The translations under genes were made by a program, and so were the position numbers. 46,627 nucleotides of DNA from Hoeflea sp. (lineage in GTDB: Bacteria > Pseudomonadota > Alphaproteobacteria > Rhizobiales > Rhizobiaceae): contig JAHRFE010000018.1 of the NCBI GenBank assembly GCA_019084245.1, forward strand, positions 1-46,627, read 5' to 3'. Positions 17,131 through 25,484 of this stretch are shown here, piece by piece. The number at the start of each line of letters is the position of its first letter. The first letter of the stretch is position 1. The notes beneath the pieces are model-generated. The model was given only the letters and a program-made list of their open reading frames with translations, was not told the origin of the DNA and did no database searches.

Positions 17131-17247
17131 CGGGGCAACGAATCCCCGTCATTCTGACGATGCTACGCCAGAGAATTTGAACATAGACTTAACATCCATC
17201 TTAGCGCGCTCAAGCGCGCACGCCACCCCAACCACACGAAAACGTGT
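17131..17247 (-). other. Hairpin-rich clpP-clpX spacer
   Basis: The 314-bp region (16998-17311) has no gene. It holds CGGGG-N8-CCCCG (17131-17148), a perfect GCGCGCT-CA-AGCGCGC palindrome (17204-17219) and a short ACACG/CGTGT hairpin around 17236-17247, in addition to the clpP terminator. A separate clpX promoter must lie here or clpX depends on read-through; I could not fix a convincing one. Confidence 0.5.
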
Positions 17248-17292
17248 TGCAGGAGTAGCGCAATGGCCGTGAAAAGCCGCTTCGTTCAAGAC

Positions 17293-17327
17293 AAAAACCC
17301 GAAGCCTGAGCCTATGCCGGGGCTTCG
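17293..17327 (-). terminator. Terminator overlapping the 3' end of clpP
   Basis: On the minus strand CGAAGCC (17327-17321) pairs with GGCTTCG (17306-17300) and is followed by GGTTTTTG. The upstream arm lies inside the last codons of clpP (stop at 17312), so translation to the end of clpP would cover part of the stem. Confidence 0.7.
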
Positions 17328-17938
17328 ATGTACTCACGCTTGTCGATAACCCGGTCGATCAGGCCGAAGCCGAGCGCCTCGTCCGCCGTCAAGAAATGAT
17401 CGCGGTCGAGCGTCTTCTCGACGGTCTCGTAATCCTGGCCGGTGTGCTTGACATAGATTTCATTGAGCCGGCGCTTCATCTTGATGATGTCAAGCGCATG
17501 GCGCTCGATGTCGGAGGCCTGGCCCTGGAAGCCGCCCGAGGGCTGGTGAACCATCACGCGGGCATTGGGCGTGGCAAACCGCATGCCCTTTTCACCGGCG
17601 CACAACAGCAGCGATCCCATCGAAGCGGCCTGACCGACGCAGAGTGTCGACACCGCGGGTCGGATGAACTGCATGGTGTCGTAGATCGCCATGCCGGCGG
17701 TGACGACGCCACCGGGCGAATTGATGTAGAGCGCGATTTCCTTCTTCGGATTCTCGGCTTCAAGAAACAGAAGCTGGGCGCAGACCAGCGTCGCCATCTG
17801 GTCCTCGACCGGACCCGTGATGAAAATGATCCGCTCCTTGAGAAGCCGCGAAAAGATGTCGTAGGACCGTTCGCCTCGGTTTGTCTGCTCAACGACCATG
17901 GGCACCAGGGCCATGGCGGTATCGACTGTATTTTTCAT
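17312..17938 (-). CDS. clpP: ClpP, proteolytic subunit
   Basis: A 208-residue serine protease forming the two-ring chamber of ClpXP/ClpAP. The catalytic triad is visible: S106 in [13 protein letters not shown]131 in [12 protein letters not shown] and D180 in [12 protein letters not shown]. The N-terminal [20 protein letters not shown] is typical and includes the short processed leader. No internal oddity was seen. An RpoH-like promoter lies about 70-100 bp upstream. A terminator overlaps the stop, so clpX is probably expressed mostly from its own start. Confidence 0.98.
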   Translation of the reverse strand: MKNTVDTAMALVPMVVEQTNRGERSYDIFSRLLKERIIFITGPVEDQMATLVCAQLLFLEAENPKKEIALYINSPGGVVTAGMAIYDTMQFIRPAVSTLCVGQAASMGSLLLCAGEKGMRFATPNARVMVHQPSGGFQGQASDIERHALDIIKMKRRLNEIYVKHTGQDYETVEKTLDRDHFLTADEALGFGLIDRVIDKREYIEAPA

Positions 17939-18006
17939 TGCGCTTCCCTTGTCAAACGGCCCGGCAGACGCATGGCCCGCAGGGAATCAGTCTTATTGAA
18001 CCCACT

Positions 18007-18036
18007 ACATAGAGTGTGCCCCCCCGCCGCTTCAAG
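18007..18036 (-). promoter_or_regulatory. Candidate heat-shock (RpoH) promoter of clpP
   Basis: On the minus strand CTTGAA (18036-18031) is followed after 18 bp by CTATGT (18012-18007), close to the rhizobial RpoH pattern CTTGAA-N16/17-CCATAT. The spacer is unusually G-rich. The rest of the 389-bp clpP/secreted-protein gap (17939-18327) shows no gene. Confidence 0.5.
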
Positions 18037-18327
18037 ACGCAAGGCGGCGAAAGGGCTTGGGCGTGTTGTTCACCAGTCGCGTTAAATTGAGGTTACGGTT
18101 TCGGATTTGTCTGCAATCCGCCGTCGTTTCCTGTGGATGCGCACCGGCCGCGTGCCGAATCTGGAACCGATCGAGCTTCCTTGATCATCATGCAGCGCCA
18201 GCCCATGCTTATTGCATTGACGGCTGATTAAGGCTTTACTTGATTGGTTACATGGTGCGGCACACTTGTTTCAACAAGACGCGAAGGCGATGGTTCAAAC
18301 ATCGCGCGCGCTGCCGGGGAGCGTATC

Positions 18328-18921
18328 ATGTTCGAGTTCTTGCCCTTTCGACGGGGAATCCTTGCCGCCGTTCTCGCCTTTTCCGTTGCCTCTCCAGCCA
18401 TTGCCGGCGGTAAGACGCTCGCCTGCTATCAGCAGGTGCATCAGCCAGCGGTTTACAAGACGGTGCATCAGCAGGTCGTAGTCAGACCCGGCGGCGTGAT
18501 GCACGAGACGATTCCGGCACGCTACGGAAAAGTGACCGAAAAAGTTCTTGTCGAACCCGAGCGGCTCATTGCCCGGCACATCCCGGCGGTGGTCAAGACC
18601 GTGCATCAGACGGTCATGGTGCGGCCAAAATCGATCGGCTGGGAATGGCGCCACGTCCATGGCGTCAAGACGCTGTGCAAGGTGGTGCATCCTGCCCAGT
18701 ACGCCACCCAGGCCCGGACCGTGGTCGTGCACCCGGCTCGCACCGTGCATGAACGGGTGCCTGCCCGCTATGCGCACCGGACCCGCACGGTGATTGTCGA
18801 ACCCGCCCGCACCATCTCGCGGCAGGTGCCGCCGGTGATCAAGACCGTTGCGCGCCAGGTCGAAACCCGACCTGCTACCTCCGGCTGGATACAGGTTTCC
18901 GGCAAGTCGCGCTGTCATTGA
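18328..18921 (+). CDS. Secreted protein built from repeated PA-Y-V-P units
   Basis: A 197-residue protein with a signal peptide (about 1-26, hydrophobic core ILAAVLAFSVASPAIAG). The mature part is two copies of a roughly 75-residue block, each of three units of about 22 residues with the pattern P-A-x-Y-x-x-V-x-x-x-V-x-V-x-P. Examples are PAVYKTVHQQVVVRP, PARYGKVTEKVLVEP and PARYAHRTRTVIVEP. Each block begins with a Cys (CYQQVH, LCKVVH) and ends in a Trp segment (GWEWR, GWIQV), and the protein ends RCH. It is rich in His and Val, which suggests stacked beta strands. Similar units occur in some OmpA-like or peptidoglycan-binding proteins, so an envelope-structural role is possible. The start is set by GGGGAG seven bases upstream of ATG 18328. 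Confidence 0.8.
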   Translation: MFEFLPFRRGILAAVLAFSVASPAIAGGKTLACYQQVHQPAVYKTVHQQVVVRPGGVMHETIPARYGKVTEKVLVEPERLIARHIPAVVKTVHQTVMVRPKSIGWEWRHVHGVKTLCKVVHPAQYATQARTVVVHPARTVHERVPARYAHRTRTVIVEPARTISRQVPPVIKTVARQVETRPATSGWIQVSGKSRCH

Positions 18922-18939
18922 AGACAGGCTGAGCGCGCT

Positions 18940-19629
18940 TTAGCTCTCGCGCTGTGCCGGGAGATACCGAAGCAGGGCTTGCAAAAGCAACCCGACCATA
19001 ACGCCGTTCAGGATATGCCACATGAAATGCGTGCCAATTCCGGTTGCCGCACAGGTCATCAGGTCGATGGTTCGAAACCCGAGCGACACCAGGAAGATGA
19101 TCGCGGCGGCGGTTACGTAAACACGCGCCGGGTGGCGATGCACCCACGTTGCAGCCGCAAAGACCATTAAGGCCAACAGGGCCGGCAGGTATTGCAGAGA
19201 CCCGTTCAGATATCCCGGTCCTGACGCCTCACCGGTTGTGACATCGCCCGATGTGAACCAGAAAACGACGCCGATGCTTCCAACCACAATCAACGCGATA
19301 CGGGCGGTCGCCCAGATGTTCTCGCCCGTCAGGCGATGGATCGTCACCAGGACGAAGATCGACACGAACGTCCAGATCGGGATCACATCCGCCATTTCCG
19401 ACCACCCGTTTGCGAAAGTATGGAACAGAAACGAGCCGATTCCGATCGCTGCGGCCAGAATGATCACGATCAGATCCGGCGCATCGTGCCTGCCCCTGCG
19501 CGCATAGACACGCCATGCAAGCCAGGCGGCGACCAGAAAGGCCGCATTGCTGAGCGCATTGATCGGCTCGTTCCAGAGCCCGGGCGCCGTGCGTTCGCAA
19601 TAAAGGTCAATGTAGTCAGGCAGGGTCAT
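18940..19629 (-). CDS. Ceramidase-family (CREST) membrane hydrolase
   Basis: A 229-residue protein with about seven transmembrane segments and the metal-site pattern of the alkaline ceramidase/CREST family. The N-terminal DLYCERTAPGLWNEPINALSN is followed by GSFLFHTF (S66, H70), D81 in EMADVIPIW and GTHFMWHILN (H201, H205). Ser, Asp and three His form the zinc site in known members. Bacterial members may act on other lipid amides. No sphingolipid synthesis genes are visible in the window, so the substrate is open. It is divergent from the P450 gene and converges on the secreted repeat protein with an 18-bp gap. Confidence 0.85.
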   Translation of the reverse strand: MTLPDYIDLYCERTAPGLWNEPINALSNAAFLVAAWLAWRVYARRGRHDAPDLIVIILAAAIGIGSFLFHTFANGWSEMADVIPIWTFVSIFVLVTIHRLTGENIWATARIALIVVGSIGVVFWFTSGDVTTGEASGPGYLNGSLQYLPALLALMVFAAATWVHRHPARVYVTAAAIIFLVSLGFRTIDLMTCAATGIGTHFMWHILNGVMVGLLLQALLRYLPAQRES

Positions 19630-19766
19630 ATCAAGTCTTCATCGAAAGCAATTCACGGCGTCGCTGGCATGTAAATTTGGGTGGTCGTGCCAATTATCCC
19701 CCGTGAAATCAAGCTGCAGGCACGCGCCGGATTTTCCTTAAGCCCGATCCACGATACACCTCAGCC

Positions 19767-20975
19767 ATGACACTCAAGCAACTCTCCGTTTCGCAAGACC
19801 CACATGATCCCGGCTTCGTCCAGGACCCCTACCGGTTCTACGCCGAAAGGCATCATGCCTCGTCCGTTTTCTTCTGGGAGGACTACGGCCTGTGGTGCGT
19901 TGCGGGCTATGACCAGGTCAATGCGCTCCTGCGCGACCGGCGGCTCGGCCGCGAGAACCGCTGGGGCGCGCCGCTCAATCCGGTCGAGCGACGCGGGCAT
20001 CTCACGGATTTTGACCGGATCGAAAGCGGCTCGCTGCTTGAACGCGAACCGCCGGCGCATACGCGTTTGAGAACGCTGGTCAACCGCGCCTTCGTTTCGC
20101 GTTCGGTCGAAAGGCTCAGGCCGCGTATCAGCGCGCTTGCAGATGACCTTATTGACGCCCTGCCCGCTGGTGAAGCTTTCGATCTGCTGCCGGCGTTCGC
20201 CACACCGATCCCGCTGACGGTGATCTGCGAATTGCTCGGCGTTCCGGTGGGCCGCGCCGATGATCTGCTCGCCTGGTCGCATGCCATGTGCGAGATGTAT
20301 GTGCCGCACCGGTCGCGGGACACCGAGGAGCGGGCCAACCGCGCCTCGGCCGAGTTCGGTGCGTTCCTGACCGCCCATATTGAAGATCACCGTCACAACG
20401 GCGCAGACGATCTGCTCTCGGCGCTGATTGCGGTGCGCGACACCGGTGAAAAGCTCTCGGACGCCGAGCTGATCTCGACCTGCGTGCTGCTGCTCAATGC
20501 CGGGCACGAGGCCACCGTGCACCAGACCGGCAATGCAGTGAAGACCATCCTTGACCAGGGCGGCGATCCGCGGCGGTTCTTTCAAACGCCGGAGCTTGCG
20601 GCTGCGAGCGTCGAGGAGGCGCTGAGGTTTGACGCGCCGCTGCACATGTTCACGCGCTATGCCTATGAAGCCGTCGACCTGGGCCCCGTCACGCTGAAGC
20701 CGGGCGAACAGGTGGCGCTCCTGCTGGGCGCCGCCAATCGCGACCCGTCCGCCTTCGAGGCGCCGCACGAGTTTCGCCCGGGACGGGCCGACCAAAAGAA
20801 TGTGAGCTTCGGCGCGGGCCTGCATTTCTGCATCGGCGCGCCGCTGGCCCGGCTCGAAATGCAGCAATCGCTGACGGTACTGTTTTCGCGTCGTCCGGAA
20901 CTCCACCTTGAGCAAGCGCCGCGCTATCGCGACAGCTACCATTTTCATGGGCTCGAAAGCCTGATCGTTCGGTAG
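19767..20975 (+). CDS. Cytochrome P450
   Basis: A 402-residue soluble bacterial P450 that hydroxylates an organic substrate using electrons from a ferredoxin partner. The I-helix has AGHEAT (245-250, the oxygen-activation site), the K-helix ExxR is E284-R287, and the heme loop is FGAGLHFCIGAPLARLE with heme ligand C355. Length and motifs match class I enzymes of CYP107-like type, though the subfamily cannot be fixed by eye. No ferredoxin or ferredoxin reductase is adjacent, so partners must be encoded elsewhere. Convergent with bciA, 12 bp between stops; divergent from the ceramidase gene. Confidence 0.95.
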   Translation: MTLKQLSVSQDPHDPGFVQDPYRFYAERHHASSVFFWEDYGLWCVAGYDQVNALLRDRRLGRENRWGAPLNPVERRGHLTDFDRIESGSLLEREPPAHTRLRTLVNRAFVSRSVERLRPRISALADDLIDALPAGEAFDLLPAFATPIPLTVICELLGVPVGRADDLLAWSHAMCEMYVPHRSRDTEERANRASAEFGAFLTAHIEDHRHNGADDLLSALIAVRDTGEKLSDAELISTCVLLLNAGHEATVHQTGNAVKTILDQGGDPRRFFQTPELAAASVEEALRFDAPLHMFTRYAYEAVDLGPVTLKPGEQVALLLGAANRDPSAFEAPHEFRPGRADQKNVSFGAGLHFCIGAPLARLEMQQSLTVLFSRRPELHLEQAPRYRDSYHFHGLESLIVR

Positions 20976-20987
20976 CCATTTGACGGC

Positions 20988-22037
20988 TCAGAACACCGCG
21001 TGATCGCCGCGCTCCACCTTGGCTTCGCCGCGGATCAGCTCTCCATAGAAGTCAAACAGCGTGTCGGACCCGGTGGACGGCGTGGCGGCGGCGTCATAAC
21101 GGCCGGTCTCGGGATTGAGCACCAGCATGGATTCGGTGGCGTAGTAGCGCCCGATCCGCGCGAGTTCCGCCTTGGCCCGAAGCCGCGGCGACAGGCGCCC
21201 CAAGAGTCCGAGCGTGAGAATGATGGTGTCCAGCAGCGCCACCGGCACGTGCTTGAATTTCGGCTCGCGCCCGAGAAGGCGGAACAGGCATTCGCCCTGC
21301 TCGCGCGGCGTGATCGCCTCTCCCGGTCCGCCGATCGGCAGGATCCGGTTCTGACAGTCGGGATCATCGAGACATTTGGCAATGAACGCGCCAAGATCGC
21401 GATCGCTGATCGGCTTGCAGGCGGTCAGTTCGCCATTGCCGAAGATCAGAAACGGCTTGCCGCGCCTGACCCGGTCGACCTGGCCCGAGAGCGACTTGAA
21501 GAAGGCGGTCGGCCGGACGATGGAATAGGTCATCCCCGATGCGATCAACTCCGCCTCGAAGGCGAGCTTGGCTTTCTGGAATTCGAGCAGCGGCTTCTGC
21601 ACGCAGATCGCCGAGAGCAGCACCATATGCTCGACGCCGTCGGCCCTGGCCGCCTTCAACGCATGGCAATGCGCCTGGTAGTCGATGGCCCAGGCATCGG
21701 CCGGCGCGCCGGTGCGCGATGCCAGGCACGACACCAGGACGTCAAACTTCTCGCCGTGGAAACCATCCGCGTCGATCGACGCAGGATCGGTCACATCGCC
21801 GAACCGAAGGGCCGCGCCGTGAAGCAGCCTGGACCTCTCGTCGGGTTCATGGTCGACGCCAAATCCGGCTTTGGTGCGCAGAAAACACACCACCTCATGG
21901 CCGCGATCGACCAGCGCCTTGACGGTTGCGCGGCCTATGGTTCCGGTCGCCCCGAGAACCAGGACGCGCTTGGAATGAGGTGATTTTTCGGAAGGCGGGA
22001 TCAGTGACACAGATAACACTCTACACTTTGATGACAT
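20988..22037 (-). CDS. bciA: Divinyl chlorophyllide 8-vinyl-reductase, BciA type
   Basis: A Rossmann-fold NADPH enzyme that reduces the 8-vinyl group of (proto)chlorophyllide in (bacterio)chlorophyll synthesis. The nucleotide motif is VLVLGATGTIGRATV. Family blocks shared with plant DVR are VSCLASRTGAP, LLSAICVQKPLLEFQKAKL, YSIVRPTAFFKSLSGQV, ACKPISDRDLGAFI and LPIGGPGEAITPREQGECLF, then YYATESMLVLNPETG near the end. I consider the match strong. The start is uncertain: ATG 22037 overlaps the upstream cupin gene by 17 bp, GTG 22010 is an alternative, and a longer reading to 22097 is unlikely. No other photosynthesis gene is in the window, as also holds for bciA of Rhodobacter, which lies outside the photosynthesis cluster. 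Confidence 0.9.
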   Translation of the reverse strand: MSSKCRVLSVSLIPPSEKSPHSKRVLVLGATGTIGRATVKALVDRGHEVVCFLRTKAGFGVDHEPDERSRLLHGAALRFGDVTDPASIDADGFHGEKFDVLVSCLASRTGAPADAWAIDYQAHCHALKAARADGVEHMVLLSAICVQKPLLEFQKAKLAFEAELIASGMTYSIVRPTAFFKSLSGQVDRVRRGKPFLIFGNGELTACKPISDRDLGAFIAKCLDDPDCQNRILPIGGPGEAITPREQGECLFRLLGREPKFKHVPVALLDTIILTLGLLGRLSPRLRAKAELARIGRYYATESMLVLNPETGRYDAAATPSTGSDTLFDFYGELIRGEAKVERGDHAVF

Positions 22038-22365
22038 AGTCCTTGCGAGTCGTTTCAAGGACTTCCCAGCTTCCCTTGAAGCCGGGCCTGAGAACAAAGC
22101 TGTCGCCGGCCTTTACCGTCACGGCGTCGCCGCCGTCCTCCGAGATCACCGAGACGCCTTCGAGGATCCGGCAATATTCCCATTCGTCGTAGGCAATGCT
22201 CCATTTACCCGGGGTCGATTGCCAGATGCCGCAATAGAGCCCGTCGCGCTCTTCCAGGTTCCAGGTGGTGTGCACCGGATCTCCGGAGATCACCTTGCCG
22301 GCGTCCGGTCTGGAGACCTCCGGTTCGACCGAGGGGGCGACGGGAAGGATATTCTTGTTGGCCAT
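22021..22365 (-). CDS. Cupin-domain protein (DUF861/EutQ-like)
   Basis: A 114-residue single-domain cupin. The core holds GIWQSTPGKWSIAYDEWEYCRILEG followed by AGDSFVLRPGFKGSWEV, the arrangement of the DUF861 (Cupin_3) family. Here the usual metal-binding His residues are mostly replaced, leaving only Glu and Asp side chains (D-E-W-E-Y), so metal binding is uncertain. Function in the family is not fixed; some members act in ureidoglycolate or ethanolamine metabolism. Immediately upstream of bciA on the same strand and overlapping its likely start, so the two are probably co-transcribed. Divergent from the DUF6653 gene with only about 40 bp between. Confidence 0.8.
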   Translation of the reverse strand: MANKNILPVAPSVEPEVSRPDAGKVISGDPVHTTWNLEERDGLYCGIWQSTPGKWSIAYDEWEYCRILEGVSVISEDGGDAVTVKAGDSFVLRPGFKGSWEVLETTRKDYVIKV

Positions 22366-22405
22366 GATAACTCGCACTCGCTGGAATTGATCTGTAGAAT
22401 GGACA

Positions 22406-22894
22406 ATGCGCATCGACAAGGCAATTGAAAGCTCGATGAGCATGGATGACGCCACCTGGGCGCGCCATGCCAATCCCTGGAGCGTCTGGACCCGGGTTCC
22501 TTTGCTGGCCCTGCTGGCGCTCGCCATCTGGAGCCGGGTGTGGATCGGGTGGTGGTGCCTCATTCCCATCGCCGCTTTGATCGCCTGGGCGCTTTACAAT
22601 CCGCGCGCCTTCCCGCCGCCCGCCTCGCTCGACAATTGGGCGTCCCGGGCGGTGCTGGGTGAGCGCCACTGGCTGGCCCGCAAGACCAGGCCCATCCCCG
22701 CACATCACGCGCGCTGGGCCATGATCCTGTCGATCCTGTCGGCTGCATCCATCCTGCCGCTCGCCTATGGCCTTTGGGTGCTCGATCCCTGGGCGGCCTT
22801 CGCAGGCGCCATGCTGGCTTCGGTTTTCAAGCTGTGGTTCTGCGACCGGATGGCGTGGCTGGCGACTGACATGGCCACCCGGACAGACCCATGA
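22406..22894 (+). CDS. DUF6653-family membrane protein
   Basis: A small integral membrane protein of up to 162 residues. It has the recognisable WARHANPWSVWTR at the N-terminus, then two closely spaced transmembrane segments (about 32-68), a charged loop and one or two more hydrophobic segments (about 105-150) ending in WFCDRMAWL. I recall this pattern as DUF6653; no function is known. ATG 22442 (or 22436) may be the real start, since it begins just before the conserved WARHANPW block and leaves room for promoters in the very short gap to the divergent cupin gene. It ends four bases before the stop of the next, convergent gene. Confidence 0.7.
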   Translation: MRIDKAIESSMSMDDATWARHANPWSVWTRVPLLALLALAIWSRVWIGWWCLIPIAALIAWALYNPRAFPPPASLDNWASRAVLGERHWLARKTRPIPAHHARWAMILSILSAASILPLAYGLWVLDPWAAFAGAMLASVFKLWFCDRMAWLATDMATRTDP

Positions 22895-22898
22895 TCTC

Positions 22899-23195
22899 TC
22901 AACAGACCTGGACGCCGCATTCGCTGATGGTGAATTCTTCGGCAGGCTCGATCCGCGAACCGTCGAACTGACGGCCATCGGCGCATTGTGCGCGCGCCTC
23001 GAATGTCAGCCGTCCGGCAAGCTGGCCCTCCCGGATGTTGAGATAATACTCGACCGCGCAATCCTCCTGGAGGGCCAGTTGATCCGACAGCCGGTCAAGC
23101 CAGGCCGGATCGGCTGATTGGGCGAACGATGCCTGAACCATGCCAAGCAGAAGGGCTGCAGACAGGGTAATGGATCTCGAATAGGCTCGGAACAT
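22899..23195 (-). CDS. Small secreted protein of unknown function
   Basis: A 98-residue protein with a clear signal peptide (RSITLSAALLLGMVQASFAQ, cleavage probably after AQ near residue 25). The mature part of about 73 residues has four Cys (DCAVEYY, AQCADG, SECGVQVC), suggesting disulfides in the periplasm. I do not recognise the family. The start is at 23195 because GGAGG lies six bases upstream. Longer readings to 23327 lack a signal. The mature part begins with a helix (LDRLSDQLALQEDC) and then strand-like segments. Convergent with DUF6653. Confidence 0.75.
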   Translation of the reverse strand: MFRAYSRSITLSAALLLGMVQASFAQSADPAWLDRLSDQLALQEDCAVEYYLNIREGQLAGRLTFEARAQCADGRQFDGSRIEPAEEFTISECGVQVC

Positions 23196-23296
23196 GGGGG
23201 CCTCCAACAGATGAGTTATGCCAGAGCCTAGCGTGTCGCGATCCGGTGTTCGTTGCGGCAGATCAAATGAGGCCGAAGTCAGAAGCCCAGAACGAC

Positions 23297-23327
23297 TTGA
23301 GGCCCGGCAGCGTATACCGGGCCTCAA
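23297..23327 (-). terminator. Hairpin after metY
   Basis: TTGAGGCCCGG (23297-23307) and CCGGGCCTCAA (23317-23327) form a perfect 11-base stem with a nine-base loop, 25 bases past the metY stop. There is no T-tract on the minus strand, so it may terminate with Rho or only stabilise the mRNA end. Confidence 0.55.
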
Positions 23328-23351
23328 TCGATGATCAGCGGGTTTTAGCGA

Positions 23352-24635
23352 TCAGGCCTTGGCCAGCGCCTGTTCGAGATCGGCGATGATGTCCTTGACG
23401 TCCTCGATGCCGACCGACAGGCGCACCACGTCCGGGCCTGCGCCGGCGGCCACCTGCTGCTCGGGGGTGAGCTGGCGGTGGGTGGTCGAAGCCGGGTGGA
23501 TGACCAGCGAACGGGTGTCGCCGATATTGGCCAGATGGGAGAACATCTCCAGTCCTTCGACGAACTTGACGCCGGACTCGTACCCGCCCTTCAAGCCGAA
23601 GGTGAAGACCGCGCCGCCGCCCTTCGGGGCGTAGCGCTGCTGCAGCGCATGGTTTTCGTGCTCGGGACGCCCGGCATAGGACACCCAGCTGACCTTGTCG
23701 TGCTTGGCCAGCCAATTGGCGACCTCAAGCGCGTTGTCGGAATGGCGCTGCATGCGAAGCGCCAGGGTCTCGACGCCGGTCAGGATCATGAAGGCGTTGA
23801 ACGGCGAGATCGCCGGGCCGAAATCGCGCAAGCCCAGCACCCGGCAGGCGATGGCGAAGGCGAAATTGCCAAAAGTTTCATGCAGCACCATGCCGCCATA
23901 TTCCGGGCGCGGCTCGGACAGCATCGGATACTTGCCGGACTTGGACCAGTCGAACGAGCCGCCGTCGACGATCACGCCGCCCATCGAATTGCCGTGGCCG
24001 CCGATGAACTTGGTCAGCGAATGCACGACGATGTCGGCGCCATGGTCGATCGGCTTGGTCAGGTAGGGCGAGGCCATGGTGTTATCGACGATCAGCGGCA
24101 GGCCGTGCTTGCGGGCGACTTCGGCGATGGCATTGATGTCGACGAAGGTGCCGCCCGGATTGGCGAGGCTCTCGATGAAGATCGCCTTGGTGCGGTCGTC
24201 GATCTGGCTCTCGATGCTTGCCATGTCGGCGGGATCTGCCCAGCGCACGTGCCAGTCGAAGGATTTGAAGGATTGGCCGAACTGGTTGATCGAGCCGCCG
24301 TAGAGCCGGTTGGCGGCAACGAAATTGTCACCCGGGCTCATGATCGTGTGGAACACCAGAAGCTGGGCGGCGTGGCCGGACGCCACGGCAAGCGCCGCGG
24401 TGCCGCCCTCAAGCGCTGCCAAACGCTCCTCGAGCACGGCCTGTGTCGGGTTCATGATGCGGGTGTAGATGTTGCCGAAGGCTTTCAGGCCGAACAGCGA
24501 GGCCGCATGATCGGCATCGTCAAACACGAAGCTGGTGGTCTGGTAGATCGGCGTGGCGCGGGCGCCCGTTGCCGGATCCGGCTTGGCCCCCGCATGAATC
24601 GCAAGCGTATCAAAACCTGGCTGATTGTTCGGCAT
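23352..24635 (-). CDS. metY: O-acetylhomoserine sulfhydrylase
   Basis: A PLP enzyme of the Cys/Met metabolism family that makes homocysteine from O-acetylhomoserine and sulfide (direct sulfhydrylation in methionine synthesis). Length 427 is typical of MetY, longer than MetB or MetC (about 390). The PLP lysine is K209 in [13 protein letters not shown], the ring-stacking Y112 lies in [12 protein letters not shown]184 in [11 protein letters not shown] contacts the pyridine, and Y57 and R59 (IYTRIMNPT) bind phosphate across the dimer. The family-specific N-terminus [20 protein letters not shown] is present. I looked for a SAM-II riboswitch upstream and did not see one. Confidence 0.94.
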   Translation of the reverse strand: MPNNQPGFDTLAIHAGAKPDPATGARATPIYQTTSFVFDDADHAASLFGLKAFGNIYTRIMNPTQAVLEERLAALEGGTAALAVASGHAAQLLVFHTIMSPGDNFVAANRLYGGSINQFGQSFKSFDWHVRWADPADMASIESQIDDRTKAIFIESLANPGGTFVDINAIAEVARKHGLPLIVDNTMASPYLTKPIDHGADIVVHSLTKFIGGHGNSMGGVIVDGGSFDWSKSGKYPMLSEPRPEYGGMVLHETFGNFAFAIACRVLGLRDFGPAISPFNAFMILTGVETLALRMQRHSDNALEVANWLAKHDKVSWVSYAGRPEHENHALQQRYAPKGGGAVFTFGLKGGYESGVKFVEGLEMFSHLANIGDTRSLVIHPASTTHRQLTPEQQVAAGAGPDVVRLSVGIEDVKDIIADLEQALAKA

Positions 24636-24852
24636 GGACCTCTCCCCTTGTGCCCGACATGAATGTGGAAGCGGTTATCCCGCATGTCTGCGCCAGGGTC
24701 AAAGAAGAATTTTGCGCGCAAGGCGCTCGCAAGGCTTGAGGCGAGCTTCTCTGAGACAATGCCGAGGAAGAATTTTCCGCCGATGACAGAAATCGGATTG
24801 CCAGCGAACCCCGCCCTCAGCGCATGGGCGCGAAGGCCTCCGCTCCGGTGCA

Positions 24853-25332
24853 TCAGCCTCGCTCCTCCGGGATCTCCAGACCCGGATCGATCGTATCGCA
24901 CCTCGGCATGCGCGCCAGCAGCCAGTCCTTCGAGGGACGCACCTGCTCGGGCAGATCCTGCAGGACATCGTCGATCACCTCGGCGGAGATCTGGCTGACC
25001 TCGCAGCTGTAATCCTCAACATCGCCCTCCGGGTTTTCCTCTTTCCATTCGAGATAATCCTCCCGCTCAAAGGCAACGGCAGCGGCCACACCGGCAATCG
25101 GCAATATGACCAATGCCCGGCGCAGCCTCGCCTTCGCCTTGGTTCGGGCGACGGCGGCGGCAATCGCCTTGCGATTTGCGATGGCCGTAGCGGCGGCGCT
25201 CGCCGTCATGGTCGTGACCTGGGCGGTGAGCGATATCGCCCAGATCCCCATGCTGACTGCCGTGGTCGCCAGGGACACGATCAGCACCGCGACGAAGGCG
25301 GTGGTGCGCATAAGCCTGAATAATCCGATCAT
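24853..25332 (-). CDS. Membrane protein of unknown function with acidic C-terminal domain
   Basis: A 159-residue protein I do not recognise. The N-terminus has one long hydrophobic helix (about 10-40, TTAFVAVLIVSLATTAVSMG), then an alanine-rich basic stretch (AIANRKAIAAAVARTKAKARLRR), a second hydrophobic segment (ALVILPIAGVAAAVAF) and an acidic soluble tail of about 70 residues. The tail has two Cys (YSCEVSQ, MPRCDTID) that could bond if it is periplasmic. The basic stretch between the segments suggests a cytoplasmic loop, so both ends may face the periplasm. It stands alone, with about 220 bp to metY. Nothing is seen in 24636-24852 beyond the metY leader. Confidence 0.6.
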   Translation of the reverse strand: MIGLFRLMRTTAFVAVLIVSLATTAVSMGIWAISLTAQVTTMTASAAATAIANRKAIAAAVARTKAKARLRRALVILPIAGVAAAVAFEREDYLEWKEENPEGDVEDYSCEVSQISAEVIDDVLQDLPEQVRPSKDWLLARMPRCDTIDPGLEIPEERG

Positions 25333-25484
25333 GCGGGTTCACCGGAAGGTTTCATTGAATGGCTCCCGACCATTGCAAGGGCGATCCGCCCCGAAAGGAG
25401 ATCTGCGCTATGCACCGGAAGTGTGGCGTCAAATCGGCGCGCCACGTCGGCGGAAACGAAATGCCGTGATGCGAAGCTCGCGCC

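Noticed and set aside
17178-17195. GAAC-N7-TAAC upstream of clpX as a fourth LexA box
   Set aside because: One half-site has a mismatch in a conserved base and no promoter elements surround it.
17263-17349. 28-codon plus-strand frame with GGAG-like site in the clpP-clpX gap
   Set aside because: Lies across the clpP terminator and the clpP end, composition is not protein-like, and no promoter is seen.
24636-24800. Possible SAM-II riboswitch upstream of metY
   Set aside because: The expected conserved elements of SAM-II, including the 3' GCTAAAG-like segment, are not present.
25411-25464. 17-codon frame after AAAGGAG
   Set aside because: Too short, basic and without pattern; a chance ribosome-site match is likely.
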